Positions 32,346 through 44,353 of a DNA stretch of 64,000 nt are shown one piece after another. The stretch is from the NCBI GenBank assembly GCA_029204225.1, contig CM055099.1:49861105-49925104 (forward strand), in the 5' to 3' direction. The notes beneath the pieces were generated by a model. That model had not been told where the DNA came from, searched no databases, and saw only the letters and a program-made list of their open reading frames with translations. This DNA is from Diphasiastrum complanatum. Lineage: Eukaryota; Streptophyta; Lycopodiopsida; Lycopodiales; Lycopodiaceae. Each line of letters begins with the position of its first letter. Position 1 is the stretch's first letter. The translations under genes were made by a program, and so were the position numbers.

Positions 32346-33294
32346 TCATGTGTGAACTAGACCCGAATCGATCCACCAAGGATCTTCTCCTTTGAAGCTT
32401 GTTGAAGAAAGTATGGACATCATGAGGGAGTCCTCATGTGAACTCTCCTCCTCCTCCTCCTTGCTCATGTTGGCTTGGCTTTGATCCTGCTTCCTCTTGA
32501 AGCATTTTGAGGCATAATGCCCCATCTTGCTACAATAGTAGCACTTCACCTTGGATTTGCCCTTCTTGACTTTGGTGGTTGATGGAGATGCCTTTGAGGG
32601 TCCTTCTTTATCCTCAAGCTTTGTTGAAGCCTTCTTGAATGTTGATCCTTGGCCTTTGGACTTCCCTTTGCCTTTGGTGAAGAGATCTTGGTCATCTCCA
32701 CCTTGGATGGAAAGTCTATCCATCCTCTCTTGCATTTGGCTCCTTCTTGACTCCTCGGCCATGAGTGTGCCTTGAAGCTCCTCAAGTTTGGGTAGCTTAC
32801 CCATAATTGCATATCCCTGAACCAAATTGTCAAATTGAAAGCTTAGTCCATTCAAGATAAGTTGAACAAGCTCTTCATCCTTGATAGGATCACCTATGAA
32901 GGCAAGCTCCTTGTTCAATTCCTTCACTCTTAAGACAAAAGTATGTGTACTCTCTCCTTTCGTTTGATAGCTTTTGTAGATTTGATTCTTCAAATCTAAC
33001 AATCTAGTTTGGTTCTTGGATTCATAGACCTTTTGAAAAGTCTCCCAAGCATCTTGATCCGAAGTGCAATCTCCTACCTCTCTTAAGAGTTCATTGGCAA
33101 CATTCATTTCTATACAATGTAGTGCAATATTGCACCTCTTGTTGTATTTGGCTTTTTCTTGAAGATGAAGACTCAAGAGGTTCATCCTCCTTACCATTTA
33201 CAATCTCCATTAGATCTTGCATAATCATGATGGATTTCATTCTAACTTTCCATATGGAATAGTTAGTTTTGTTGAGCCTCTCATTAGTGTCCAA
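32346..33294 (-). pseudogene. copia gag (family C, copy 1)
   Basis: 33294-33091 begins MDTNERLNKTNYSIWKVRMK; the frame shifts near 33160 and continues in 33197-32346 with NVANELLREVGDCTSDQDAW, LIKELNKELAF-type helices (VLRVKELNKELAFIGDPIKD), the knuckle CYYCSKMGHYASKC and the protease start WWIDSG at its very end. A second copy lies at 37415-38202. Confidence 0.9.
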
Positions 33295-34108
33295 AAGATA
33301 TCATATTGAAAGATGCCATCTCTTCTCCTAATCAAGGACTTGACACAAATAAAGGTTACTTCTATTGATTTGATTGAAGATCTACCTTATCCCACTTCTT
33401 AGGGACCTGAAAAGATCAGTAATAGACTACTTCCTATAAAGATCCAGGAATTATCTTGAACAAAATAAAATCATAGGATACTAGAAACAATGCACTTGCT
33501 TGATTGAAGTTGACAAAACTAGTAGAATTTCCTCTCTTTCTACAAAGAACATAAAAGCTTCCAAATGATCCGATCAAGGGTGAATTTCAACAACCTAATA
33601 TCCTTTCAAAATCACTTGCAAAATATCTAAATGGAACTTAACGAGGATGCAACACAATCTACTACCCAATCACAAACAAAATTTGATCAAAATTTGAAAT
33701 TGATCTAATTTGATGCATAAGTCAAATTACTAAACCTAAATCACTTTAGGAGGTGTCCTCAACTTCTTAGAACAGCCTTGAAGAGTCCCCAAATCTCTTA
33801 TCTTCCCTCTCCTTGAATGCTAGAAAGCCTCCTCTATGAAATCACCCCCAAAACTCACTTAGAAATCAATGCTTGGAGCAAGCAAAACTGCTATCTTGGT
33901 AATGTGGATTGAATTCAACTTTGCCTCTGGTTTTAGCGACCTAAACACCTGTAAATGAGGTCACACAACACCAATCTCCAATGGAATTGACTCACTTTGA
34001 GTTCTAGAATCAATGCTAGATGTCAAGATCCAATCTACACTAGATTTAGATAAAAAAATTGTGATCAAATTGAATGAAAAGCAAGGATTTAGCTCATTTC
34101 ACCATTTA

Positions 34109-34167
34109 GGCTCTAATACCATGTAAAAATTACAGCCAAAAAGAGATCCTAAAACACTCTGATACCA
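34109..34167 (-). repeat. duplicated PBS / LTR-edge segment
   Basis: A 46-bp unit (34122-34167) repeats the LTR terminus (TGTAAAAATTACAGC on plus) and the PBS. PBS-like sequences therefore occur twice: 34167-34157 (TGGTATCAGAG) and 34121-34109 (TGGTATTAGAGCC). Confidence 0.75.
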
Positions 34168-34673
34168 TGTAAAAATTACAGCACTGAGCACTATACACCA
34201 GACCCACATTCAATCCTATAATGATTAGAAATCACAAGTACTCAAAGAATTATGAACATAGAGAGCAATTGCACCAATATGAGAGAAAAATCATGAGTTT
34301 GCTTGATTGATTTTGGTGAGAGATCATTACCTATATATACATGATCCATCACAGTTTTGGGCAGGTATGAGTAGCCCTAAATTATCCCTAATGCTAATTT
34401 TGGTGGATCTTTCATCCATACCAAGTTAGGGCTGGAATCTTGGAGATCCCTAGCAATGTAAAAATTACCAAAAAAAGCTCCTGCTTTTTCTCTCTTGTAT
34501 CTAAGCATGATTTGGACTCATTCCAAAGGTTCTATCATTTAGGTCAACTTGAGAACATCCTTATGAATGGAATCCTATGCTATTTGTCACGTGTGACAAG
34601 CCACATCATGACCATCTAACTATATACAAGTCATATGCCCAAAACTAGTCAAGCTAGAATTGTGAATTTTTAA
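34168..34673 (-). repeat. LTR shared between two family C internal regions (506 bp)
   Basis: On its right is an RNase H end with a purine-rich GAGGAGGAGAG (a 3' LTR context). On its left is a PBS and gag (a 5' LTR context). One LTR flanked by two internal regions is the pattern left by LTR-LTR recombination in a tandem element. Plus-strand ends TGTAAAAATT and AATTTTTAA. Confidence 0.65.
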
Positions 34674-34689
34674 CTCTCCTCCTCACTAC

Positions 34690-35030
34690 CTAACTTGGTT
34701 CAATCATTGCTTTAATATTCACTCCAAGTGATGATTTTAACTTCATAAAAAGTGTCTTTTGAAGTGGTTTAGTAAGTAGATCAGCTACACATTCATTGCT
34801 TGGAACATGCTCCAAAGCAATCTCCTTGGCTTGCACCATTTCTCTCACAAAGTGATGACAACATATCTCAATGTGGTTAGATCTTGCATGGAAGATTGGG
34901 TTAGATGCAAGGTGTTTGGCTGATATATTATCATTGTAGATGATTGGTGCCTCCTCTAAATCCATGATCAGATATCCTCTTTCAAAAAACCATTCAAGAA
35001 GGCATTAGAGACATCCATTTGACATAGGAT
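34690..35030 (-). pseudogene. copia RT/RNase H end (family C, upstream copy)
   Basis: 34965-34690 reads [40 protein letters not shown] and ECVADLLTKPLQKTLF. Just upstream CQMDVSNAFLNG-like sequence joins it, so here too the RT palm is deleted, at a different point from the copy at 29.4 kb. Confidence 0.8.
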
Positions 35031-35083
35031 CCATGAAAGATTCAACTATTTTGATCATATTTGCTATCTACAAATAGGAATGT

Positions 35084-35487
35084 TTGTTTGGAGGATTTCT
35101 TGTTTATTCCATATATTACCAAGAATTGCTTAGTGTGAGTCAAATGCTAAGTAAAGGCCTCACGGTTGAGTTTGATGGAGATGCTTGTATGATCAAAAGG
35201 AAGGATGTCTTGATTGGAAAAGGTAAAAGGCAAGGGAAGTTGCTCAAACTAGATGCTTGTGTTATTGCTAACCAAGTTGGATGTGTTGCAAGAGAGCAAA
35301 TACATATTCAAGAGGTTTGGCATAAAAGGATGGGACACCTCAACTTCAAGTCATTGGAGGTAATGGCTAGAAAGAAGGTTGTGATAGGTCTTCCAAGTTT
35401 CTTAAGTGGCATCAAACATGTTTGTGAGTCTTGTGCTTTGTCTAAGTCACATAGACTACCTTATACTATTTACTCGAGTATCAAGTA
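35084..35487 (+). pseudogene. copia GAG-pre-integrase (plus-strand relic)
   Basis: Reads LLSVSQMLSKGLTVEFDGDA, EVWHKRMGHLNFKSLEVMAR and CESCALSKSHRLPYTI: the complete HHCC zinc region of copia integrase. The catalytic core should follow but non-copia sequence begins at about 35500. Confidence 0.85.
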
Positions 35488-35539
35488 AATGTCCTTCGAG
35501 ATCTACTAACTGTAAGGATCCATTGTTAAAGAACAAAGA

Positions 35540-36300
35540 TTGTTCATTTACTTTGATGGTCAAGTTGATGATCAAGAGGTTGATCTCAAAGGGCTTCAAC
35601 AAGGCAAAAAGGAGGTTGGCAATTTGGAGCTAGTCAAGAGCATCAAAGGAGAGTTAATTAAAAAAGATGTTATGGATCTGTTTTTGAAGCTTATTGAAGA
35701 CTCAAATAAGGTCAAAGGAGCAGCAAGGAAGTGTTGTTCAAGTTTACTTTACTTGTTATATCTCATGTTTGAGCATTTTCATGTGAATGTGTGCAAATTG
35801 TCAAGATATGGTAAAACTAGTTACATTGGTGAGCATCATTTTGATGTTGGATTTGTACTAGCATTCTTGGCTGGTTTTGTTGATGGAAATGAATCTGTTG
35901 GAGGCTCATTATATCACTCATCCATGGCTAAGTTCTCAACTGTTGAGCTACTTAGTGCCAATGTTTGGAGATAGTCAAAATTTGGTGAATTCATGGTCAT
36001 TTTCTTGTGTCAAGTAGATCTTGAAGATGGACAAGTAAAACTTGCTTGGTTTATGGAGTTATGTGGTGCTACTTTAGTATCATGGATGAACTCACTTACT
36101 CATGGATTTCCAAGGCTTGATGGTTTCTTGTGGCAAGATGGAGATGGAGGCCCATTCATGGAGTGTTATAGTGGATACATGGCAACAAAGGACAAAGAAG
36201 GAGGAGACATGCAAGCAAATGTTGATCACCCACATTTATTGTTTGTTTGCTGTATTTTTTCAGAAAGTTCAAAGTTGGAAGCATGGAGAAATCATCTCAT
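35540..36300 (+). other. non-copia coding-like segment inside a copia relic, copy 1
   Basis: Two open frames, 35540-35974 and 35993 onward, separated by a stop. Contains KGAARKCCSSLLYLLYLMFE, VCKLSRYGKTSYIGEHHFDV, LAFLAGFVDGNESVGGSL and later GFLWQDGDGGPFMECYSGYM. It matches none of the copia domains I know. A diverged copy is at 47113-47505 (minus). It lies between the pre-integrase region and the RNase H tail, replacing integrase core and RT. I do not recognise a function. Confidence 0.6.
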
Positions 36301-36744
36301 TTACATTCTATTTTATTCTTCATGGCTCATTGAAATGGTATTGCAACATTTTGTGAGGGAGCAAGTCATTGCAAGGGAGGTGGAGCTTCAACATGTGTCC
36401 TCAAGGGAATGTGTAGCTGATATCTTCAGCAAAGCATTGGGAAAGGACTTGTTCGATCATATTTGCTATATTTCTATGTTTGACAAATTGAGGCCAACTT
36501 TGTTTTAGACTTAATGTTTGACTTACATTCTATTTTGTTCTTCATGGCTCATTGAAGTGGTATTGCAACATTTTGTGAGGGAGCAAGTCATTGCAATGGA
36601 GGTGGAGCTTCAACATGTGTCCTCAAGGGAATTTGTAGCTGATATCTTCAACAAAGCATTGGGAAAGGACTTGTTCAATCATATTTGCTATATTTCCATA
36701 TTTGGCAAATTGAGGCCAACTTTGTTTTAGACTTAGAGTTTGAT
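36301..36744 (+). repeat. 222-bp in-frame tandem duplication of a copia RNase H tail
   Basis: 36301-36522 and 36523-36744 are near-identical. Each encodes VLQHFVREQVIA then VELQHVSSRE and VADIFxKALGKDLF, ending at the same TAG after RPTLF. Both copies are open. The unit includes the stop, so the duplication cannot extend a protein. Confidence 0.85.
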
Positions 36745-37300
36745 TTTCAAAGTTCATTAGTCTAAATTTCATTTGAATAAACACTTTTTGAAAGTGTGGA
36801 AAAGTTAGAACTTGAGTTTGAGTAGATTCAGATTTGAATGTTGGGTACTTTGAATCTAGACCCAAAAATAGTAGGGTTACCATTTTGGTGGGAAAGCCAA
36901 GTGGCCAAATAGGGTTTGGACCTGTTATAAAAGGATGTAACTCGTGGAGAGACATATTTGCTCTCTTATCTATCTCATTTCATGCTTATACATGGTTCTC
37001 TTGGGTTCTACTATCCATTGGTGCACTATACTTGTGATTGCATGCAATTCTATGTGTAGAATGATCTATATTTGCTATTTTTGGATCCGCACACGTGAAA
37101 TATAGTAGCTTGCCGTTTTTGTATGGACAACAACAGTACTTTATTATTTGATTAATGCTTGATCAAGTTCAGAGTTTGCATCTCTTTTTGTGTGTAGATG
37201 CTGATTTTTCTACATTGGTGAGATTGGTAGAGTATCTTCTTTTGTAACCCAAGATCTTTTTGTGGATTGGATCATCAATGATCTGAAATCCTTCACAGGA
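36745..37300 (+). repeat. probable 3' LTR of the plus-strand relic
   Basis: Follows the RNase H tail. Has a TATAAAAGG box at 36926, a CACACGTGAA motif at 37090, and ends GATCTGAAATCCTTCACA, similar to the family B LTR end at 6243. The left edge is uncertain. It abuts an oppositely oriented RT fragment at 37301. Confidence 0.5.
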
Positions 37301-38334
37301 TCCATCCAAAATGTGAGGCAAATGCAATGATTCGTCTTATTGTGACCATCTTGGCCACGGGTGCAAAAGTTTTCTCATAGTCTATCCCTCTCTCTTGAGC
37401 ATAACCTTTTGCAACTAATCTTGTTTTATGTTTGTTTGCATTTTGCTAGTCATGTGTGAACTAGCACTCGAATCGATCCACCTTAGATCTTCTCCTTTGA
37501 AGCTTGTTGAAGAAAATATGGACATCATGAGGGAGTCCTCATGTGAACTCTCCTCCTCCTCCTCCTCCTTGATCATGTTGGATTGGCTTTGATCTTTCTT
37601 CCTTTTGAAGCATTCCGAGGCATAATGCCCCATCTTGCTACAATAGTAGCACTTCACCTTGGATTTGTCCTTCTTGAATTTGGTGGTTGATGGAGATGCC
37701 TTTGAGGGCCCTTCTTTAGCTTTGTTGAAGTCTTCTTGAATGTTGATCCTTTGCCTTTGGACTTCCCTTTGCCTTTGGTGAAGAGATCTTGGTCATCTCC
37801 ACCTTGGATGGAAAGTCTATCCATCCTCTCTTGCATTTGGCTCCTTTTTGACTCCTCGGCCATGAGTGTGCCTTGAAGCTCCTCAAGTTCCTTTCTTTTG
37901 ATAGCTTCTATAAACATCCTAGTTTGGTTCTTGGATTCGTAGACCTTTTGCAAAGTCTCCCAAGCATCTTGAGCCGAAGTGCAATCTCCTACCTCTCTTA
38001 AGAGTTCATTGGCAACATTCATTTTTATACAATGTAGTGCAATATTGCACCCCTTGTTGTATTTGGTTTTTTCTTGAGGATGAATAGGTTCATCCTCCTT
38101 ACCATTTACAATCTCCATTAGATCTTGCATAATCATGATGGATTTCACTCTAACTTTCCATATGGAATAGTTAGTTTTGTTGAGCCTCTCATTAGTGTCC
38201 AAAAGATATCATATTGAAAGATGCCATCTCTTCTCCTAATCAAGGACTTGACACAAATAAAGGTTACTTCTATTGATTTGATTGAAGATCTACCTTATCC
38301 CACTTCTTAGGGACCTGAAAAGATCAGTAATAAA
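37301..38334 (-). pseudogene. copia family C, copy 2: gag joined to an RT fragment
   Basis: 38202-37654 is gag in a single frame (MDTNERLNKTNYSIWKVRVK, NVANELLREVGDCTSAQDAW) but lacks about 70 residues present in copy 1. 37657-37415 holds the knuckle CYYCSKMGHYASEC and [12 protein letters not shown]. It then joins at about 37437 to the start of RT (37301-37430), deleting pre-integrase and integrase. It is truncated at 38334 by the 160-bp repeat. Confidence 0.85.
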
Positions 38335-38494
38335 CTGTGAAAAATTGCCAACATTGGCAAATCTAGCCATGTAGAATATTGTACATTTGTCTATAATTTT
38401 GATTCTACAATTGGATGGCCAAAGTGCCACATGGCAATTTACACCTAATGTAGGTTATCTCGAGTCAAGAGGAGTGGTTGTGTCCATTTGGTAG
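38335..38494 (-). repeat. 160-bp dispersed repeat, copy B
   Basis: Reverse complement of 10370-10531 with scattered substitutions. Here it lies exactly between family C gag leader sequence (which ends AAAAGATCAGTAATAAA) and a different copia protease frame (which ends near LLSVGQLMD). Both junctions fall inside retroelements. Confidence 0.6.
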
Positions 38495-39110
38495 AGATTA
38501 TCCATTAATTGGCCAACACTAAGCAGATTCTTGGTTAACTTAGGAACATAAAGGACATTTTCAAGATTCATCCTTTTGGATGACGAAACATACAATGGAA
38601 TGGTTCCAATACCACTTATCTTACACTCTTGACTACTAGTTGTATAGATAGATCTATGTACATCATTGTAAGAGAGTAAAGTGGAGAAATAGTCCTTTTG
38701 AAATGTTATGTGGGAGTTAGCCCCACTATCTATCCACCAAGAATCATTGGTGTTGCTCTTGGATGATGGAGGTTTGTTGGAAACCATCAAGGAAATTCTT
38801 CTTCATCATCCTCCTCTTCTTGATGTGCAATTTTGCTTTGTTTGCTCTCTTGTGCCTTCTTCTTCTTGAGACATTCAGATGCAAAATGGCCTTTCTTTCC
38901 ACAGAAAAAGCATTTGAACTTGGACTTGTCCTTGATCTTGCCATTTGAGCTTGATGCATCATCCTCTTTTTTGGCCTCCTTGGAATGCTTCTTCTTTCCA
39001 TTGGTCTTCTTCTTGCCTTTGTATGAGAAATTGGCTTTCTCATCACCATCCTGCAAAGATATTGAGTTCATTCTTGCATTGGTGGATATCATCCTACACT
39101 CTTCAGCCAC
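38495..39110 (-). pseudogene. copia gag knuckle and protease (family D)
   Basis: 39110-38787 encodes a Lys-rich gag end with knuckle CFFCGKKGHFASEC. 38790-38455 continues with SWWIDSGANSHITFQKDYFS (protease DSGA) and LENVLYVPKLTKNLLSVGQL. Both ends are truncated; the last residues of the second frame come from the 160-bp repeat. Confidence 0.85.
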
Positions 39111-39319
39111 TGATACATATTATCTTAACAACAAAGATTTGCACAACTATTACGTGTGATGTTTAACTAGTGTTTATCATTATTGACCTTTCCCTGCCCT
39201 TTTGTTCCACCTCCATACTTCATGCACATGGTCCTTTCATAATCTGTAGGTAACTTGCCATGTCAATGTAGCTAAAACTGTGCTGTATCGATTGGTTGCC
39301 TTGCAACAGAATCCTTGTG

Positions 39320-39321
<2 letters not shown>

Positions 39322-39359
<38 letters not shown>
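39322..39359. repeat. (CT)n microsatellite
   Basis: CT run of about 38 bp. Confidence 0.97.
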
Positions 39360-39361
<2 letters not shown>

Positions 39362-39460
39362 GGGCTCTGTTACGTACACATATCACTCTATTCGCTTTGC
39401 AAACCTCTGTAGAATGCAAATGTTGCGTACTAACCTTATTTACTAGTAGGGGCAACAAAA

Positions 39461-39630
39461 ATGCCTTACTATGATAGAAGACCCAGTTATTAGAAAAAGT
39501 TTGTTTTAAAAAAATGGTGGGAAAGTTGTTAGTCTTTCCCAACTAAATGCCTTACTATGATAGAAGACCCCACTTATTAGAAAACGTTTATAAAAAAAAA
39601 TGGTGGGAAAGTTGTTAGTCTTTCCAATGG
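39461..39630. repeat. 86-bp tandem duplication
   Basis: 39461-39546 and 39547-39630 both start ATGCCTTACTATGATAGAAG and end GTTGTTAGTCTTTCC. They differ by a few substitutions and small indels. Confidence 0.85.
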
Positions 39631-39710
39631 CCAAGATTTGTGCACATTTTGAACAGTCAATCTAACGGTAAACAACAATTTGCACTTAGTACACCTAAGT
39701 GTCCTCTAGT

Positions 39711-39900
39711 TCTATAAAGAAGGAAATCACAAAACCCTATTCACTTTCCCTCATACTTTCTTGCTCTCTCTTTCTCTCTCTCCTTCAGTCCTGCTCTATT
39801 GGTGCTTTACTTTACGGTGATTGCAATTGAAGCGAAAAACTCGTGAATGCTTCTAGAAGAGCAATCGTGTGAACGATACTGCAACCTAAGGTGAGAATAA
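39711..39900 (+). promoter_or_regulatory. weak promoter/5' UTR candidate
   Basis: TCTATAAAGA at 39711 is followed by a CT-rich stretch and, near 39891, by CCTAAG|GTGAGAA, which could be a splice donor. This is the layout of a plant promoter with a non-coding first exon, but an LTR promoter looks the same and no downstream protein is recognised. Confidence 0.25.
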
Positions 39901-41762
<1,862 letters not shown>

Positions 41763-41897
41763 TTGATGTAGCGACTCTATTAAGAGGTGTTATCGTTATT
41801 TTTTCACAGCTCAATTCTAGGCTATTGTTTTTGGTTGTGCAACATTCTTGTAGTTGATAGTTGTATCTAATCTGACTCACTTTATTTTTCTTAAGCA

Positions 41898-42089
41898 ATG
41901 GAAACATTCAAAACTGTGCTGCCTCTAGTAGATTGCACTACTCCTTCACCAGCTCGTGATGATGATACAACATTGCTTGGATCAGAGGGTCAGAGCATTC
42001 TTCAAGTTTTGCAAAATTTACCTATGTTGGAAGTATTTCTAGTTCGTGCGGTGGCTAGATCTACTTACGGGTGTAGTATAGGGATGTAG
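41898..42089 (+). CDS. hypothetical 63-residue ORF
   Basis: METFKTVLPLVDCTTPSPAR, then SILQVLQNLPMLEVFLVRAV and a short end. An acceptor-like TTTTCTTAAG precedes the ATG. Composition is protein-like but I recognise no family. It stops just before what looks like another inserted element, so it may be the broken 5' end of a gene, or chance. Confidence 0.2.
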   Translation: METFKTVLPLVDCTTPSPARDDDTTLLGSEGQSILQVLQNLPMLEVFLVRAVARSTYGCSIGM

Positions 42090-42471
42090 AGATTCATCCA
42101 CTTTCTAAGTTTCTACAACAAGCTTCAACGGGAATACGGAAATAATCAACAAAGATGAGAGCACTAAGGCTTACCCAACTAGTGCCCGAAACAAAAATAA
42201 AGCTAATTAGAAACAACAATAAAAATCCTTGCTAAGGCAACCCAACTAGCAAGATTGCTAAACTAAGACCTGATTTAACACCCAGAGGGTTTGAAAGATA
42301 AATTGCGGCTTACTAAATAAACCAATAGAAACGTGCCACAATAATCCAATGAAAGTCCCTTTCGGCTTTGAGGTTATCTATGGTATGTTGCATGTTGGAT
42401 ACCTTCAGTTGGAGCTGGTTCTGGAGGTGGAGTAGCATCTGCTGCTGTTGTTGATTATAATTGGTGAGGTT
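42090..42471. other. flank of the proline-rich pseudogene
   Basis: On the minus strand the reading frame of the adjacent pseudogene continues to about 42330 with Gln-rich coiled-coil text (QQQQQMLLHLQNQLQLKVSN, then TIDNLKAERDF). Below that nothing is recognised. Confidence 0.4.
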
Positions 42472-43365
42472 CTAAATCTGCAGCTACTGTTGTTTGGTTT
42501 CTTCCTCCAGCCTTGTTTTTTCTTTCTGAAGGTCCGCCATAGCACCATCGTCGAATTGTCGCATAATATATTGTCCCCCTAGGGTGCTGAATAGGTTGTA
42601 TTGGAGCTCATTTACAAACCATACCACTTTCTGGGCTGCAAGGGGTAACTGCTCCCAAGGACCAACGTCAGGGAGGGTGCGTGTGTAGTTAGGATACAAC
42701 ATTGGGTTAAAGGATAGAAAATTAGGAGCAGGGTTAGATGGAGATGTATGAAAGGCAGGTGGAGGTGATTGAGGATTGATGGGTGAAAGAAGTGGGGAGA
42801 TACTGCATGGCAAAAATGTGTGGATTGGGTTAGTCGTGACGGCGGTTGATGGAAGTGCGGTTAGTGATTGTAATGCAAAATCATCTACGTTGACTGTGGA
42901 GTCAAGTAGGGTGGAGATTTGTACAGGTGAGGGCTTTTGTGAAATTGTGGAAGTGAAGCCCGTGTTGAGAGTTAGTGATGGTGTGGAGGTGGTAGTAAAT
43001 GGTGGGGCTGGTGGTGGGAGTGTGAGAGCAAGTGAGGGAGATTGGGTTATGGAGGTTGCCTGTGTGGACGGAACCACGCCCATAGGATCAGAACCCGAAG
43101 TGCCTGCTGCTGCCGCTACTACTTGTCTGCGTTGCTAGGCCTAGTTAAGTAAGGTCGCCTGCTGCTCTAGGACCTCCTTTGGGACCTGAGAGAGTTTAAG
43201 GCTCCCTCCGGATTCAGCATACTTAGTCGCGATGTTGTTGGATAGAATGTTGTGAGGGACATCGGCTTTTGTGCTGATCGTCTTTCCTTTTTGCTTCTTA
43301 GTAGGTGGGACTGGTGAGACTGGTTTTGCTATCGGTTGGGGGGTGGCTCGCTTTTTTGTGCTACT
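42472..43365 (-). pseudogene. proline/serine/threonine-rich protein with coiled coil, broken only by TAG codons
   Basis: One frame runs from 43365 to beyond 42472 with TAG at 43143-43141, 43137-43135, 42486-42484 and 42474-42472 and no other stop. N-terminal part: Lys-rich (STKKRATPQPIAKPVSP) with SLKLSQVPKEVLEQQATLLN. Middle (43083-42750): Pro/Ser/Thr-rich. Then YTRTLPDVGPWEQLPLAAQK, YNLFSTLGGQYIMRQFDDGA and a coiled coil (LQKEKTRLEEETKQQ). It resembles gag-like or transposon accessory proteins in style but I cannot name a family. Each TAG falls where Gln would fit. Confidence 0.5.
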
Positions 43366-43375
43366 CTAATGTCTA

Positions 43376-44353
43376 CTTCAAGTCAGTGCAACATTATTTT
43401 ATTATTATCACTTTGTACGTGGCCGACACACTTTTCTTCAACAACGATGAACTAATAAAAGATGAGAAATGAATGTTGTCTTCCAAATTCAGCTTCACAA
43501 ATCTGGGCAAGCTTGATACTGTCTAGGTATTCAAATCCAAAGAGACAAGAAGGAGAAGTTGATCTACATTACTTAGTAGAGATACATTTATATTATGTTG
43601 ATCAGATATAATATGATGAATTGCAAGTTGGCTTACTTGCCAATGGATCTAGGAATCAAATTGTCAAAGGACCAGTGTCCTCATAGGATAGAAGAGAAGG
43701 AGTAGATGCATGAGTACTCTTATCATTCAATGGTAGGTTCTCTTATGTAGCAATGATCTGTACCTAATCCTGAAATTATACATTGGAAGACTCTCATTAA
43801 AGTTATGAGATGTATTTGAGATACCATGGACCTATGCATTTGTTATGAACAGTTAACAACGACAAACTCAATATTCATATGCACGTGGAGCAGGAGATGT
43901 AGACACTCATAAATCCCATCTGGATTTACATTCTTCCTCAACAACGGTCCAATTTCATGGAACAATCACAAGCAAACTTTGATAGCTCTATCATCTACCG
44001 AATCAGAGTATATCGCAATATCTCAAGCTATGAAAGAAGCAGTGTGGTTGATAAATTTACTTTCGAACATTTGTCTAAAACAATACGCTTTGACAATTTT
44101 ATTTTGTGATAATCAAAGTGCTATTGCTTTATTGGCCAATCCCGAGTTTCATTTCAAGAGTAAGCACATTGAAATTATATATCAGTATGCATGAGCAAAG
44201 TTCTTGACAAAGAGGTAAACTTGCAGTACTGTTGAACACAAGACATGACGACTGATATTTTTACTAAGGCACTAAGCCTGGATGTACACAAGAAGTTTTG
44301 TGTAAAACTAAGTTTGAAGGTCAAGGCATTTATGGATTCAGATTAAGGGGGAG
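43376..44353 (+). pseudogene. copia RT and RNase H remnant (family A)
   Basis: Begins FKSVQHYFIIITLYVADTLF, where the active site YVDD has become YVAD. RNase H pieces follow, including 43979-44194 (IALSSTESEYIAISQAMKEA and LFCDNQSAIALLANPEFHFK, SKHIEIIYQ). Many frameshifts. Ends with polypurine AAGGGGGAG before the LTR at 44354. Confidence 0.8.

Larger units (their letters stand above)
29093..34167 (-). mobile_element. copia family C relic interrupted by a probable solo LTR
   Basis: Minus-strand order from 34.2 kb down: PBS, gag (33294-32346), protease start, pre-integrase (32130-31891), an inserted block (31873-30391), rest of integrase (30380-30016), linker, RT start fused to RNase H end (29440-29093). 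Pre-integrase reads GLPIG before the insertion and resumes IGKEDKV after it, with a shared CTATTGG word, showing where the host element was split. The RT catalytic region is deleted. Confidence 0.85.

Noticed and set aside
42484-43083. Host transcription factor with a proline-rich activation domain
   Set aside because: No DNA-binding motif is visible, the gene is broken by stops and sits among retroelements, so I left the family open.
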